Notes: generated by a model not told the origin, from the letters alone. 64,000 nt of DNA from Pseudomonas deceptionensis (GCF_900106095.1 NZ_FNUD01000002.1:3989501-4053500), one strand, 5' to 3'. Numbered from the stretch's first letter, positions 8,458-17,429 are shown. A program made the numbers and translations.

Positions 8458-9596
8458 GCAGGAATCTCCCGGGAAGTCATCAATAGAGGGCGCGCGAGCA
8501 CCATGGCGGCCATGGCCGCCAGGCACGCAACAAGAAAGGGTGATGCGATACCGCAGGTCTGACTGACCACGGCGGCAGTGACACCGGCTGCGGTGCCGGC
8601 CCACTTGCCACTGGCGTCGAACCAGCCGAACAGGCGACCGGCGCTGCCTTTGCGGCTGCGCTGGCTCAGACAACGGTGCAGCCCGACAAAACTGAGCAAC
8701 ATGCCGGCGCCACTGAGCAGTCGCAGGGCGAACAACGGCTCGGCCTGCACGCTCCAGAATTGCAGCGCATTACTGATGGCCAGCAGCGCCAGCCCGGGCA
8801 GCAGCAGGTTGCCCTGATGCTTCTGCACCCAGGGCAACGCCAGCAGGTAAACCAGGTTGGGCAAGCTGTAGAGCAGACCGATCAAGGCATCGTTGCCTAT
8901 GTTCAGTTGCTCGCCGAAGAGCACAAAGTAGGGAAAGGTCACAACCATCGCGAAGCTGAACAGAAACTGCACCGCGAGCAGCCGTGACATGTCATCCGGC
9001 AGCTCGCCCGCCGCCTCGGTTTTCTTGCGGTCCAGGACATGCCTGGGAGCATCCTTGGGCAGCGGCAGTACAAGTACAAAGGCCAGCAACGGCAACCAGG
9101 CCAGGTAGAGATACAGGCTTAATCCCAAACCTCGCGAAATCATCAACCCGAGCAGAATCGGACCACTGATCAGCGCCAGGCGTGCCGAATACTGCGTCCA
9201 GTTAAGCGCGCGGGACAGGTCGCCCTCCTTGAACTGGGTCGACAGGTAGGCGTTGGACGCCGCCATCGCGCCGCCGAAGGTGCCCTGGATGATCAACGCC
9301 ACGACGAACACCGTCAGGTTGGGGCTCAGGCCTGCCAGCAAAAAGCCCGCGAACAGCCCCGCATGGGCACGCAGCAACGACAGGCGACAACCGTTCCGAT
9401 CGGCCCAGCGCCCCCAGACCGGTGCCGCCAGGGCGGTGCACAGTGTGGGCAATACAAACAGCACACCGATGGCCCAGCCCGGTGTGTCGGGCGCCAGATC
9501 GGCAAGGATGCGCGGCAGATACAAGGGAATACCCAGCGCCGTGAAGGCCGACAGGTAATGCCCCAGCAAGACGCTGCTGATCAGACGGCGCTGCAT
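8454..9596 (-). CDS. pvsC: PvsC-like MFS siderophore exporter
   Basis: A 380-residue, about 12-helix major facilitator protein with a GRWADRNG loop between helices 2 and 3. It lies between two siderophore synthetase genes, overlapping both (pvsB by 16 bp, pvsD by 4 bp), which argues for co-translation and a role in exporting the finished siderophore across the inner membrane. It corresponds in place and type to PvsC of Vibrio and YhcA/SbnD-type exporters of other NIS clusters. Confidence 0.82.
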   Translation of the reverse strand: MQRRLISSVLLGHYLSAFTALGIPLYLPRILADLAPDTPGWAIGVLFVLPTLCTALAAPVWGRWADRNGCRLSLLRAHAGLFAGFLLAGLSPNLTVFVVALIIQGTFGGAMAASNAYLSTQFKEGDLSRALNWTQYSARLALISGPILLGLMISRGLGLSLYLYLAWLPLLAFVLVLPLPKDAPRHVLDRKKTEAAGELPDDMSRLLAVQFLFSFAMVVTFPYFVLFGEQLNIGNDALIGLLYSLPNLVYLLALPWVQKHQGNLLLPGLALLAISNALQFWSVQAEPLFALRLLSGAGMLLSFVGLHRCLSQRSRKGSAGRLFGWFDASGKWAGTAAGVTAAVVSQTCGIASPFLVACLAAMAAMVLARPLLMTSREIPA

Positions 9597-11374
9597 GGAC
9601 CCTCCTCCAGCAGGAAGTTCGCCGCGCTATAGCCATAGAACTTGTTGATATCGCTCGCACCGGAATGCGCCTTGCTGAACAGGCTGCCGGCGCTGAGCAG
9701 GTATTTGACCGGCAGTTTCGGGCTGTCCAGCAGCCAGCGGCGTGCGTCGTCACAGTCGATGCCTTCGGCTTCGAGCTGCCGCAGACAATCAATCAACCGC
9801 TGACGCAGCGTGCCGTACAGGCTGCTTCGAGTGGCCAGGCCGGCGCTGGCAATCGCTTCCAGGATCGCAACGATGTTCAGTTGCACGGTGATAGTGCAGA
9901 ACATCTCGGCCAACGGCTGGCTGCTGTCGACGCGAATCCGCTCATCCTGCAAGGTGGCCGGCAGGTCGGCGAGGTCCGGGCAGCTCGCGGCGAAGCGCTG
10001 GGGCCACAGGCGGGCGGCGTCGTTGTCCTTCATCAGCAGGCACAAAGGCTGGCCTGCTTCGAACATCAACACCGCGTTCTGCTGGTTGGCCTCCAGCGCA
10101 ATGCCGTAACGCAGCCACAGCCGCAGATGAACCTGCAGCAGCAGGTCAAGGTAGTCGTCCAGCCAATGCTGCAATGACCCGGCATAAAAACGTTCGACCA
10201 GCTGTTCGAGGAACAGGCGCCCGTCGGCAAGCGGGCTGGCCAATGCGGCGACCGGTACCAGGGTGGTGTTCTCCAGCCCCGTCGGGTAACGGCGCACGAT
10301 ATAGGCCAGGTGACGGCTTTCGGCGGCATGCCCCCCGTGCTTTTCATCAACGTGCACATAACGCGACGCCAAGGCCGGGTCCCGCTCGGCCAGGGCCAAC
10401 AGCGTGGTCTGGAACCAGTGACCGTCATACAGTGTGCCGGGCTTGATCAGACGCAAATTGCGCGCACCGAGGGTGCTGACCAGCAGCGGCAACTTGATAT
10501 GCCATTGGGGCTGATCGACGCACACTACGGTGCGCACGGACAGCGTGGGCTCGACCTGCATGGCGCTGCGCGGAGCCTTGAGCGTGCCTTCAGGCAGGCC
10601 GTATTGTTCCAGCTCGTCCCAGGTCAGCGGGTGTACGGGCAGTAATGAGTGGCTGTTGTGCAGGGTCGGTGACAGGCCGACTTCCTCGAAGTCCGGCCAG
10701 TGCGGTGGCTGTGGGCTGGTCAGGGTCAGGGCGTGGTTGGGGATCGCCAGCCACTTGAGTTCAAAGCGCGGTGCAAACTCCGGAGCATAGGCTTTGAGCG
10801 CAGCGGCATCAAAACCGCTCTTGGCCCGTGCCGTCGGATAGAACGGGTGGTCCAGGTAGCTCGCCAGCTGATCGATTTTCAGCAGCCTCTGTGACCAGTC
10901 CTTGAGCCCGGTCACGTCAGCCAGTGCGGGAGCGTGCTGGTGATAGGCCTGATTGCACAGGGTCCGGTGTTCAGTCGCACAATCCGCTTCTTTCAGATAC
11001 GCCGCAAACAGCGTCAGGCTCTCGTCATCCAGACCGTGGCTCAGGTGGCCCAGCCACAGCGGATAGCCGCGTTGAACTTCAATCTGATTGTGCTCCGACA
11101 CCTTGATCCAGGTATCACCCGTACCGATCCAGTCCTGCAGCGGATACGCCCTGACCACCGGCAGCCAGAGTTCATCGCTGCCCAGATGAGCGATTCGCAG
11201 CCAGCGTGCATCGGGCTGCTGCAGTGCGTGCTGGCTCAGGTCATCGGGCAGCGGACAAATATGACCCTGGCTCACCACCCCGCGGATGTCTTCACGCAGG
11301 CAGCAATCGATGATGCGGCGGGTAATGAACGCCTGATCGGCGCCCGGTACAGGCAGGCTCATGCCACCACCCAT
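9581..11374 (-). CDS. pvsB: PvsB-like IucA/IucC NIS siderophore synthetase
   Basis: A 597-residue NIS synthetase, the second of two in the cluster. Core motifs are HPLTWDEL, TLSVRTVVC, HIKLPLLVSTLGARN, the conserved EKHGGHA-type segment near residue 345, and ALEANQQNAVLMFE. It should make the second amide or ester bond on the citrate core; in vibrioferrin the other building blocks are 2-ketoglutarate and alanine. It overlaps pvsA by 16 bp upstream and pvsC by 16 bp downstream. The division of labour between the two synthetases cannot be read from sequence. Confidence 0.85.
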   Translation of the reverse strand: MGGGMSLPVPGADQAFITRRIIDCCLREDIRGVVSQGHICPLPDDLSQHALQQPDARWLRIAHLGSDELWLPVVRAYPLQDWIGTGDTWIKVSEHNQIEVQRGYPLWLGHLSHGLDDESLTLFAAYLKEADCATEHRTLCNQAYHQHAPALADVTGLKDWSQRLLKIDQLASYLDHPFYPTARAKSGFDAAALKAYAPEFAPRFELKWLAIPNHALTLTSPQPPHWPDFEEVGLSPTLHNSHSLLPVHPLTWDELEQYGLPEGTLKAPRSAMQVEPTLSVRTVVCVDQPQWHIKLPLLVSTLGARNLRLIKPGTLYDGHWFQTTLLALAERDPALASRYVHVDEKHGGHAAESRHLAYIVRRYPTGLENTTLVPVAALASPLADGRLFLEQLVERFYAGSLQHWLDDYLDLLLQVHLRLWLRYGIALEANQQNAVLMFEAGQPLCLLMKDNDAARLWPQRFAASCPDLADLPATLQDERIRVDSSQPLAEMFCTITVQLNIVAILEAIASAGLATRSSLYGTLRQRLIDCLRQLEAEGIDCDDARRWLLDSPKLPVKYLLSAGSLFSKAHSGASDINKFYGYSAANFLLEEGPCSAV

Positions 11375-12558
11375 TTCAGATCGCTCAGGGTCGAGTTCAG
11401 TTGCGTTTCGAGGCTCACGTCATCCGGTGCAATCAGTCGCAGAACACCAACGTAATCCTTGTTGGAATGGCTGATGGTCACTGTGTCGCCAGTAAGGTGC
11501 AGAGCACGGTAATCGCACCAATGCCCTTCCCGCTCGACGTTGAAGCTCGCGCTGGCCTGGTCCAGGCGGCCCGAGCGGTCGGCGACAAGGTAATGCACGG
11601 TTGCCGAGGATTTCGCCGGCAGTGCGTCGACCAGGCTCCCCCCCAGATGCAGCGCGACGATACGGTCGAACCAGCCCTGTGGCAGCAGCCGGTCGAGCAG
11701 GAACTCTCGGCCGTCACCAATGCTGCGGTAGTTGATTTCAACCAGTACCGGGCCTTGAGCGGTCAATATGAATTCGCTGTGACAGACCCCGAAATTGACC
11801 CCGAACGCAGCCACCTGGGCCAACGCGCCCGCACGCTGAGAACAACTGAGTGGCCCGTTCCAGCGCGCGGCGAGCTCTACAAAATGTGGCGGTGGCGAAA
11901 GGGTCACGTCGAAGCCACCGATGGCTTGCAGATTGCGACCGTCGCCCAGGGTTTCGAGGGTGAACAGCGGGCCTTCCATATAGGCTTCCAGCAACAGCGC
12001 CCGGTCCGGTTGCTGCTGCCAGAACTGCTCGCAGTAAATGCTCAACTCAGCAGCGTTGTGGCACAGCCGAACGTCCAGGCTGGCGACGCCTTCACGGGGC
12101 TTGGCGACCACCGGCCATGGTGCATCGTCCGGCAGTTGCGCATTCGATGTGAGCACCTGGAACCATGGCCCGGGTAAACCCAGACGCTGCATGCGCTCAC
12201 GCATTGCCGCCTTGTTCTTCGCCGCGTAGCACAGGCGCCAGTCCTTGCCCGGGCAGTCAAATGCCTCGGCTACTATCGCTGTCGCGGTTTGCAGGTGGTC
12301 GCTGTTGGAGAACACGGCAACGGGGTCAAAACCCTGACCGTTGAGTACCTCGATGACAGCCAGCGGGTTGAACACATCACATTCGATGATGTGCAGCCGG
12401 TCCGGTGAAATGTGCGAGGTGGCGAGCAGCCGGCGGTGCTCCTGAGCGTGGTCCGTAATGACCACAATCGGCAGCCCGCGTTTGTGCACGGCAGGCAAAA
12501 ACCCCTCGAGAATAGCGGGGTGTGCGACATGTGCAAGGATGACGAATGGACGTTGCAT
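11359..12558 (-). CDS. pvsA: PvsA-like ATP-grasp ligase of siderophore synthesis
   Basis: A 399-residue ATP-grasp enzyme. WPVVAKPREGVASLDV (about 148-163) is the ATP-clamping strand-loop, LLLEAYMEGPLFTLETL the second ATP lobe, and GPVLVEINYRSIGDGRE carries the Mg-binding acidic and asparagine residues. ATP-grasp ligases join a carboxylate to an amine through an acyl phosphate, fitting PvsA, thought to incorporate alanine into vibrioferrin. Its place before two NIS synthetases separates this cluster from achromobactin, staphyloferrin B and aerobactin loci. A 9-bp hairpin precedes it. Confidence 0.82.
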   Translation of the reverse strand: MQRPFVILAHVAHPAILEGFLPAVHKRGLPIVVITDHAQEHRRLLATSHISPDRLHIIECDVFNPLAVIEVLNGQGFDPVAVFSNSDHLQTATAIVAEAFDCPGKDWRLCYAAKNKAAMRERMQRLGLPGPWFQVLTSNAQLPDDAPWPVVAKPREGVASLDVRLCHNAAELSIYCEQFWQQQPDRALLLEAYMEGPLFTLETLGDGRNLQAIGGFDVTLSPPPHFVELAARWNGPLSCSQRAGALAQVAAFGVNFGVCHSEFILTAQGPVLVEINYRSIGDGREFLLDRLLPQGWFDRIVALHLGGSLVDALPAKSSATVHYLVADRSGRLDQASASFNVEREGHWCDYRALHLTGDTVTISHSNKDYVGVLRLIAPDDVSLETQLNSTLSDLKWVVA

Positions 12559-12578
12559 GGCTGTTTCCTGGGGGCAGC

Positions 12579-12607
12579 AGTTGCCCGTCCCGGGGGATCG
12601 GGCAACT
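12579..12607 (-). other. Hairpin between the receptor gene and pvsA
   Basis: A perfect 9-bp stem (AGTTGCCCG/CGGGCAACT) with an 11-base loop occupies the 75-bp gap between the receptor stop and the pvsA start. There is no T run, so it is more likely an RNA stability or processing element that lets receptor and biosynthetic genes be expressed at different levels. Confidence 0.45.
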
Positions 12608-12633
12608 GGTTTTCAGAGGCGCGGCTGCGCGGT

Positions 12634-14730
12634 TTAGAAGCGGTAATTGACGCCTAAGGTGAGCGAACGCTCTGGCGCGGCTTGACGACCCCAAGGGCTG
12701 GTGTCGATACCGCGGAAGTAATATTCGCGGTTGAACAGGTTGCTGATGCCCGCAGACGCGGTCAGGACGCTCTTGTCTGCCAGCGGGAACTCCCGCTCGA
12801 CGGCCGTGTTCCAGACCCAGTAAGCAGGCAATTCGCCCACGCTGGCAGAGGCATTTTCTTCGCGGGTATTGGCAGCATCGGTATAGGCCTTACTGATGTA
12901 CAGGCCGTCAAGGTTGTAGGTCCAGTGCTCGGCAAAGCGGTAACGGGCATCCACCATGAACTGGTTGCGCGAGGAGTACGGGACCTCGTTGTCCTTGTAG
13001 ACGCCGTTGCGTTGCTTGGCGTCGAGGTAGGCATAACCGGCATGCAGGTCCAGATCACGCATGGCTTGCGGCGTCCAGAAAATGTCGGTTTCGAAACCCT
13101 GGTGACGGGTGCTGCCCAGGTTGTCGAAGCGGTCGGTCGTGGCGTTATAGGCGATCTGGTCGTCGAAATCGATGCGGTACAGATTGAAGTCGACGCGCAT
13201 GCCGTCCCACGGGGTATAGCGCACGCCGGTCTCGTAGTTCCACGCCAGTTCGGCCCCCACAGCGCCCTCCTTGACGATCTGCGTGACCTGCGGTGGCCGC
13301 AGGGACTTCTGGGCGTTGGCATAGACATACCAGGCGTCGTTCGCCTGATAACCCACGGTCAGACCCGGCAGCCACTCCTCGGATTTGTTCTCGCGCTCGA
13401 ACCCGGTGATGCCGTCACCGTAATTCATGCGGGCGTTTTCGTAGCGCACGCCGGGCGTGATAGTCAGGCGGCGGTCGAACAGGCTGATGGCGTTGCTGAT
13501 GTAGAACGCACGGGCGTCGTCATCAAACTTCCAGTCGCGGAACGGCGTGGTCACGCCGGTGGCGACGCTCTGACGGTTGACCTTGTAGTCGATGTTTTCA
13601 CTCACATAACGCGCGCCGAGCAACCAGGTCTGGCCGACGTTGTCGCCATCGATCGTGGCGCTCAGGCGCGGCTCCGTCCCCCAGACCTTGAAGTCCCGAG
13701 GGCCGTCCTGCTTGGTCACTGCCGTACCGTCCGGGGTGAACGGCAGGCCGACCACGAAGTTGCGGTAGCTGTTGTGGGCGAAGTTGGTCCAGCTGAACTC
13801 CACCGAGTCAAACGGGCCCATGGCGCCCAGGCGCTGGGTGTAGGTGCCCCAGACGCGATTGGTGTCGCCCTCGAAGCGGTCCAGAGGACGTGTCGACTGG
13901 CGCGGATCATCCTTGTAGTCCTTCACGCTGAGCGCTCCGGCCAGGTCCATGTCGGCCTTGTAGTGCTGGATGCCGAAGCTCAGGTCTCGATCATCATCGA
14001 TGTTCCACTGGCCGCGCAGACGGTAGTTCTGCACATCGGTATCGGAATGCTCGCGACCGTATTCGCCGCTCAGGGTGTTGATGTCCAGCTGCAGGCCGAA
14101 GTTGTCGGTCAGGTAGCCGCCGGTGCCCAGGTAGGTGTCCCACAACTGGCGCCCGCCAGCGTTGAAGGTGGTCTTCTCCTGCAATGTGGTTTCCCACTCG
14201 CGCGGAATCGGCTTGCTGATAAAGTTGATCACCCCGCCCACGTTGTTCGGACCGTATTGCACCGCTGCGCCCCCACGCACGATATCAATACGGTCGACGG
14301 TGGCCATGGTCATCGGGAACAACGACAGACCGGTCTGGCCGTAAGGCGCCAGCGCCAGGGGAATGCCATCCGACAAGGCCTGGATCCGGCCGCTGCGACT
14401 CTCATAGAGCCCGCGCACGGAAATCTGCGGCAAGGCGCCGGTGCCGGTTTCGTCAAAAATCTTGATCCCGGGTACCCGCTGCAAAGCATCGTCCAGACCG
14501 CGAACGCTGGCTTTTTTCAGATCGCTTGCGTCGACGACGCTACGGCTGCCGGCATAGGTACGCACCTCCTGATCGCTGGCTGCGCCCAGGACGTCCCCCT
14601 GAATCGTCATGGGTGCCAGCTCCACGCTGCTGGCAGGTGCTGCGGGTTTGTCGGCGGCCATGGCGCTGTGGCAGATACCCAGCGTGATTAAACTGAGTGA
14701 AAAATGCAGGGCAGTTGTTGTTGTTTTCAT
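12634..14730 (-). CDS. pvuA: PvuA-like TonB-dependent ferric siderophore receptor
   Basis: A 698-residue outer-membrane receptor. The signal peptide (about 1-25) ends in CHSAMA. The plug domain (about 50-165) contains RVPGIKIFDETG, the SVRGL strand and IDIVRGGAAVQYGPNNVGG; the remainder is a 22-strand barrel ending in the outer-membrane signature VNYRF. There is no N-terminal signalling (STN) domain, unlike the FecA receptor elsewhere in this window. It lies 20 bp after the SbnG-like gene, 75 bp before pvsA, on the same strand. It should import the ferric form of the siderophore made by the downstream genes. Symbol by cluster analogy. Confidence 0.82.
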   Translation of the reverse strand: MKTTTTALHFSLSLITLGICHSAMAADKPAAPASSVELAPMTIQGDVLGAASDQEVRTYAGSRSVVDASDLKKASVRGLDDALQRVPGIKIFDETGTGALPQISVRGLYESRSGRIQALSDGIPLALAPYGQTGLSLFPMTMATVDRIDIVRGGAAVQYGPNNVGGVINFISKPIPREWETTLQEKTTFNAGGRQLWDTYLGTGGYLTDNFGLQLDINTLSGEYGREHSDTDVQNYRLRGQWNIDDDRDLSFGIQHYKADMDLAGALSVKDYKDDPRQSTRPLDRFEGDTNRVWGTYTQRLGAMGPFDSVEFSWTNFAHNSYRNFVVGLPFTPDGTAVTKQDGPRDFKVWGTEPRLSATIDGDNVGQTWLLGARYVSENIDYKVNRQSVATGVTTPFRDWKFDDDARAFYISNAISLFDRRLTITPGVRYENARMNYGDGITGFERENKSEEWLPGLTVGYQANDAWYVYANAQKSLRPPQVTQIVKEGAVGAELAWNYETGVRYTPWDGMRVDFNLYRIDFDDQIAYNATTDRFDNLGSTRHQGFETDIFWTPQAMRDLDLHAGYAYLDAKQRNGVYKDNEVPYSSRNQFMVDARYRFAEHWTYNLDGLYISKAYTDAANTREENASASVGELPAYWVWNTAVEREFPLADKSVLTASAGISNLFNREYYFRGIDTSPWGRQAAPERSLTLGVNYRF

Positions 14731-14750
14731 TTGGGCTTCGTTAGCTCTTT

Positions 14751-15515
14751 TTACTGTTGGAGAGAATGCAGGCGGGCTTTCAACGCGTTATGCATCAAGC
14801 CTCGGTCTTCACCGGCCAGAAAGCTTCGGATCCCGCGGGCGCGCCACAGCGCGTTCTGTTCAGCCGTGCGGGGGTTGGCGCAGAAAGGTATTCCCGCGCC
14901 GAGGCAGGCATCGGCCATATGTTGCAGCGTTTGCCAGACTTGAGAATCAAGGGGAACAGGCCCCAGACCGAGGTCGAGAGACAGGTCCAGGGCGCCTTCC
15001 ATGATCATGCCGACCCCGGGCAGTTGCAGGATTTCGCCGAGGGCGTCGACCCCGGCACGGCTTTCGATCATGGGAACAATGGGGGTTTGACGATTGGCCA
15101 GCTCGATGTATTCGGGTAATGGCAGGCGACCGAACCCGGTAATGCGCCCGCCGGTGATTCCGCGTTTACCCAAGGGCGGAAAACGGGCGGCTTCGATGGC
15201 GCGCTGAACGTGCGCAGCACTTTCGGTGCGCGACAGGACAATGCCTTCGATACCGGCGTCCAGCGCCCTGCCGATCATTTTTTCATCCACTTGCGGTATG
15301 CGCAGCCAGGGCGAAATGCCTGCGGCTTCACATGCCCGGACGCAATGCATGATGTCTTCTTCGGAACGCAGCAAGTGCTCAAGATCGAGGATTACAAAGT
15401 CGTACCCAGCAAACGCGAGCATTTCGCAGAGCATGGGTGACGGGAGGGAATTGAGCATGCCGTACACGTGCTTCCCTTCTTGAAGTCGGGAAAATACCGG
15501 AGAGGTTCTTATCAC
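14751..15515 (-). CDS. SbnG-like HpcH/HpaI-family citrate synthase of siderophore cluster
   Basis: The start is placed at a GTG (15515) 9 bp after an AAAGGA site. The longer frame to 15563 would begin inside the Fur box and is less likely. The 254-residue product is close in length to SbnG (about 259). It has the HpcH/HpaI aldolase TIM-barrel pattern: VILDLEHLLRSEED near the N-terminus, IPMIESRAGVDAL, and GALDLSLDLG. SbnG of Staphylococcus aureus condenses oxaloacetate and acetyl-CoA to citrate for staphyloferrin B, independent of the TCA enzyme. Here the protein would feed citrate to the PvsB/PvsD synthetases. It is the first gene of the operon. Aldolase activity on another substrate remains possible. 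Confidence 0.72.
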   Translation of the reverse strand: MIRTSPVFSRLQEGKHVYGMLNSLPSPMLCEMLAFAGYDFVILDLEHLLRSEEDIMHCVRACEAAGISPWLRIPQVDEKMIGRALDAGIEGIVLSRTESAAHVQRAIEAARFPPLGKRGITGGRITGFGRLPLPEYIELANRQTPIVPMIESRAGVDALGEILQLPGVGMIMEGALDLSLDLGLGPVPLDSQVWQTLQHMADACLGAGIPFCANPRTAEQNALWRARGIRSFLAGEDRGLMHNALKARLHSLQQ

Positions 15516-15548
15516 TGACACAGGTCCTTTGAGCGAGGCAACACTGAA

Positions 15549-15567
15549 GCCAATAATAATCATTCTC
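15549..15567 (-). promoter_or_regulatory. Fur box of the siderophore operon
   Basis: The 19 bases match the consensus GATAATGATAATCATTATC at 15 positions (mismatches at 2, 3, 7 and 17). On the minus strand a TTTACT -35 and TATTAT -10, 16 bp apart, overlap the box, so iron-loaded Fur would block RNA polymerase. The site is 34 bp before the chosen GTG start. Confidence 0.7.
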
Positions 15568-15600
15568 AGATGAGAGTAAACGATTTTTATTATCGAATAG

Positions 15601-15846
15601 CGATATACGTGATGGAGCGCATAAAAAATGGGGGCGATCGTACCTAGCTGGCTAAACGCCAGTGTTTGCTTGATCTCCAGGCGCTTGAGCAGTGGCGTGC
15701 TGTGATAGGTGTGGTAGAGGCATGAGGTCGTTCTGAACCCTTGCGATCCAAAAGCCCTGCTGGTGGATAGTGAGGACGTGAGCCGATAACTACGGGGCTG
15801 GGCTCAGCCTGAGTGATATCAGACCGCTAAACACCAAATTTCAGGC
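15601..15846. other. Intergenic stretch with no recognised gene
   Basis: About 250 bases between the Fur-regulated promoter and the tRNA terminator. No ORF with a family resemblance, no repeat shared with the rest of the window and no convincing hairpin was seen. Confidence 0.4.
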
Positions 15847-15878
15847 AAAAAAAAGCCGCTATCGCTAGCGGCTTTTTT
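15847..15878 (-). terminator. Intrinsic terminator of tRNA-Asn
   Basis: Stem GCCGCTA/TAGCGGC with a TCGC loop, eight A on one side and six T on the other, lies 6 bases beyond the 3' CCA of tRNA-Asn. The symmetry makes it usable in both directions. Confidence 0.85.
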
Positions 15879-15884
15879 ACTATC

Positions 15885-15960
15885 TGGCTCCACGACCTGG
15901 ACTCGAACCAGGGACCCAATGATTAACAGTCATTTGCTCTACCAACTGAGCTATCGCGGA
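15885..15960 (-). tRNA. tRNA-Asn (GTT)
   Basis: A 76-base cloverleaf with encoded CCA. The acceptor arm begins TCCGCGA, the D arm is TAGCTCAGTTGGTAGAGCA, the anticodon loop is CTGTTAATC with anticodon GTT, and the T arm is GGTTCGAGTCC. tRNA 3' ends are frequent integration sites, but no integrase or island boundary repeat is seen beside it. Confidence 0.95.
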
Positions 15961-16025
15961 ATGGCGTCTATCTTACTGATATAAATAGAGAAGTCAACAC
16001 TTTCGATGACTTCTCAACGCATTAT

Positions 16026-17222
16026 TCAGATGACCTGAACAATGGCGTCAGTAACAGCTTCAATGTTGCGCTGATTCAACGAAGCGACGCAGATTCGGCC
16101 GGTGTCGAGGGCATAAATACCGAACTCGGTGCGCAGGCGTGTCACTTGTTCAACGGTCAGGCCGGAGTACGAGAACATGCCGCGCTGACGCGCCACAAAG
16201 CTGAAGTCATGCCCCGGAGCCTTTTTCGACAGCAGCTCGACCATTTGCAGGCGCATGCCGCGAATGCGCAGGCGCATTTCTGCCAGTTCTTCTTCCCACA
16301 TTGCACGCAGCTCAGGGCTGTTGAGCACTGCAGCGGCGATGGTTGCACCGTGGGTCGGCGGGTTGGAGTAGTTGGTGCGGATCACACGCTTGACCTGGGA
16401 CAGGACGCGAGCGCTCTCATCCTTGGACTCGGTGATGATCGACAGTGCGCCAACGCGCTCGCCGTACAGCGAGAACGACTTGGAGAACGAGCTGGAAACG
16501 AAGAAGCTCAGGCCCGACTCCGCGAACAGGCGAACTGCCGCAGCATCTTCGTCGATGCCGTCGCCAAAGCCCTGGTAGGCCATGTCCAGGAACGGGATCA
16601 GGCCTTTGGCCTTGACCACGTCCAGCACGTTCTGCCAGTCAGCAGGCGTCAGGTCGACACCGGTCGGGTTATGGCAGCAAGCGTGCAGCACAACGATGGA
16701 GCCGGCTGGCAGGGCGTTGAGGTCTTCGAGCATGCCGGCACGGTTTACGTCATGGCTGGCAGCGTCGTAGTAGCGGTAGTTCTGCACCGGAAAACCCGCG
16801 GTTTCGAACAGTGCGCGGTGGTTTTCCCAGCTTGGGTCGCTGATGGCTACCACAGCGCCTGGCTGCAGCTGCTTGAGGAAGTCAGCACCGATTTTCAGTG
16901 CACCCGTGCCGCCAACGGCCTGGGTTGTAATGACACGGCCAGCGGCCAGCAGTGGCGACTCGGCACCGAACAACAGCTTTTGCACAGCTTGGTCGTAGGC
17001 AGCAATGCCGTCGATCGGCAAGTAGCCGCGCGACGCGTGCTGAGCAACCCGAATAGTTTCGGCTTCGACAACGGCACGCAAGAGCGGAATTCGTCCCTCC
17101 TCGTTGCAATAAACACCGACCCCCAGATTCACTTTGCTGGTACGGGTATCGGCGTTAAATGCTTCGTTGAGGCCCAGGATAGGATCGCGTGGTGCCATTT
17201 CGACAGCGGAGAACAGGCTCAT
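16026..17222 (-). CDS. tyrB: Aromatic/aspartate aminotransferase
   Basis: A 398-residue class I (subgroup Ia) PLP aminotransferase. HNPTG is at 184-188, the pyridine-nitrogen aspartate is in LDMAYQGFG (about 213), and SSFSKSFSLYGERVG carries the PLP lysine K248 and phosphate-binding arginine. It transfers amino groups between aspartate, tyrosine or phenylalanine and 2-oxoglutarate in the cytoplasm. The divergent pairing with uvrB is the standard Pseudomonas arrangement. The window also codes for citrate-linked siderophore genes on the other side of the tRNA, but this gene belongs to the core genome. Confidence 0.9.
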   Translation of the reverse strand: MSLFSAVEMAPRDPILGLNEAFNADTRTSKVNLGVGVYCNEEGRIPLLRAVVEAETIRVAQHASRGYLPIDGIAAYDQAVQKLLFGAESPLLAAGRVITTQAVGGTGALKIGADFLKQLQPGAVVAISDPSWENHRALFETAGFPVQNYRYYDAASHDVNRAGMLEDLNALPAGSIVVLHACCHNPTGVDLTPADWQNVLDVVKAKGLIPFLDMAYQGFGDGIDEDAAAVRLFAESGLSFFVSSSFSKSFSLYGERVGALSIITESKDESARVLSQVKRVIRTNYSNPPTHGATIAAAVLNSPELRAMWEEELAEMRLRIRGMRLQMVELLSKKAPGHDFSFVARQRGMFSYSGLTVEQVTRLRTEFGIYALDTGRICVASLNQRNIEAVTDAIVQVI

Positions 17223-17429
17223 TATTACGGCGGCTCTGAATGGAGTATGGAGGGGGTGACAACGCTCCAGCCGATTGCACTAGAGCGGTGCACAAACGGG
17301 GAGCAAGTATAAGGCCGATCAGGATTCGGGCAACAGGCTATTCCCGGTTTTGGCCAAGTATTTGAGTTTATTTTCAGGCCACTGGTCTAATTGCAATCTT
17401 TGTGCGGATGCCCGTATCAGAGCAGTGCC

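Noticed and set aside
5501..12558. Achromobactin or staphyloferrin B as the product of the siderophore cluster
   Set aside because: Those loci lack the ATP-grasp enzyme and have different gene order; achromobactin also needs a third NIS synthetase and an aminotransferase that are absent here.
12682..14691. A 669-codon plus-strand open frame across the siderophore receptor gene
   Set aside because: It is antisense to a complete TonB receptor, has no family motifs and reflects the codon bias of high-GC DNA.
15885..15960. tRNA-Asn as the attachment site of a genomic island
   Set aside because: No integrase beside it and no second copy of the tRNA 3' end was seen in the window.
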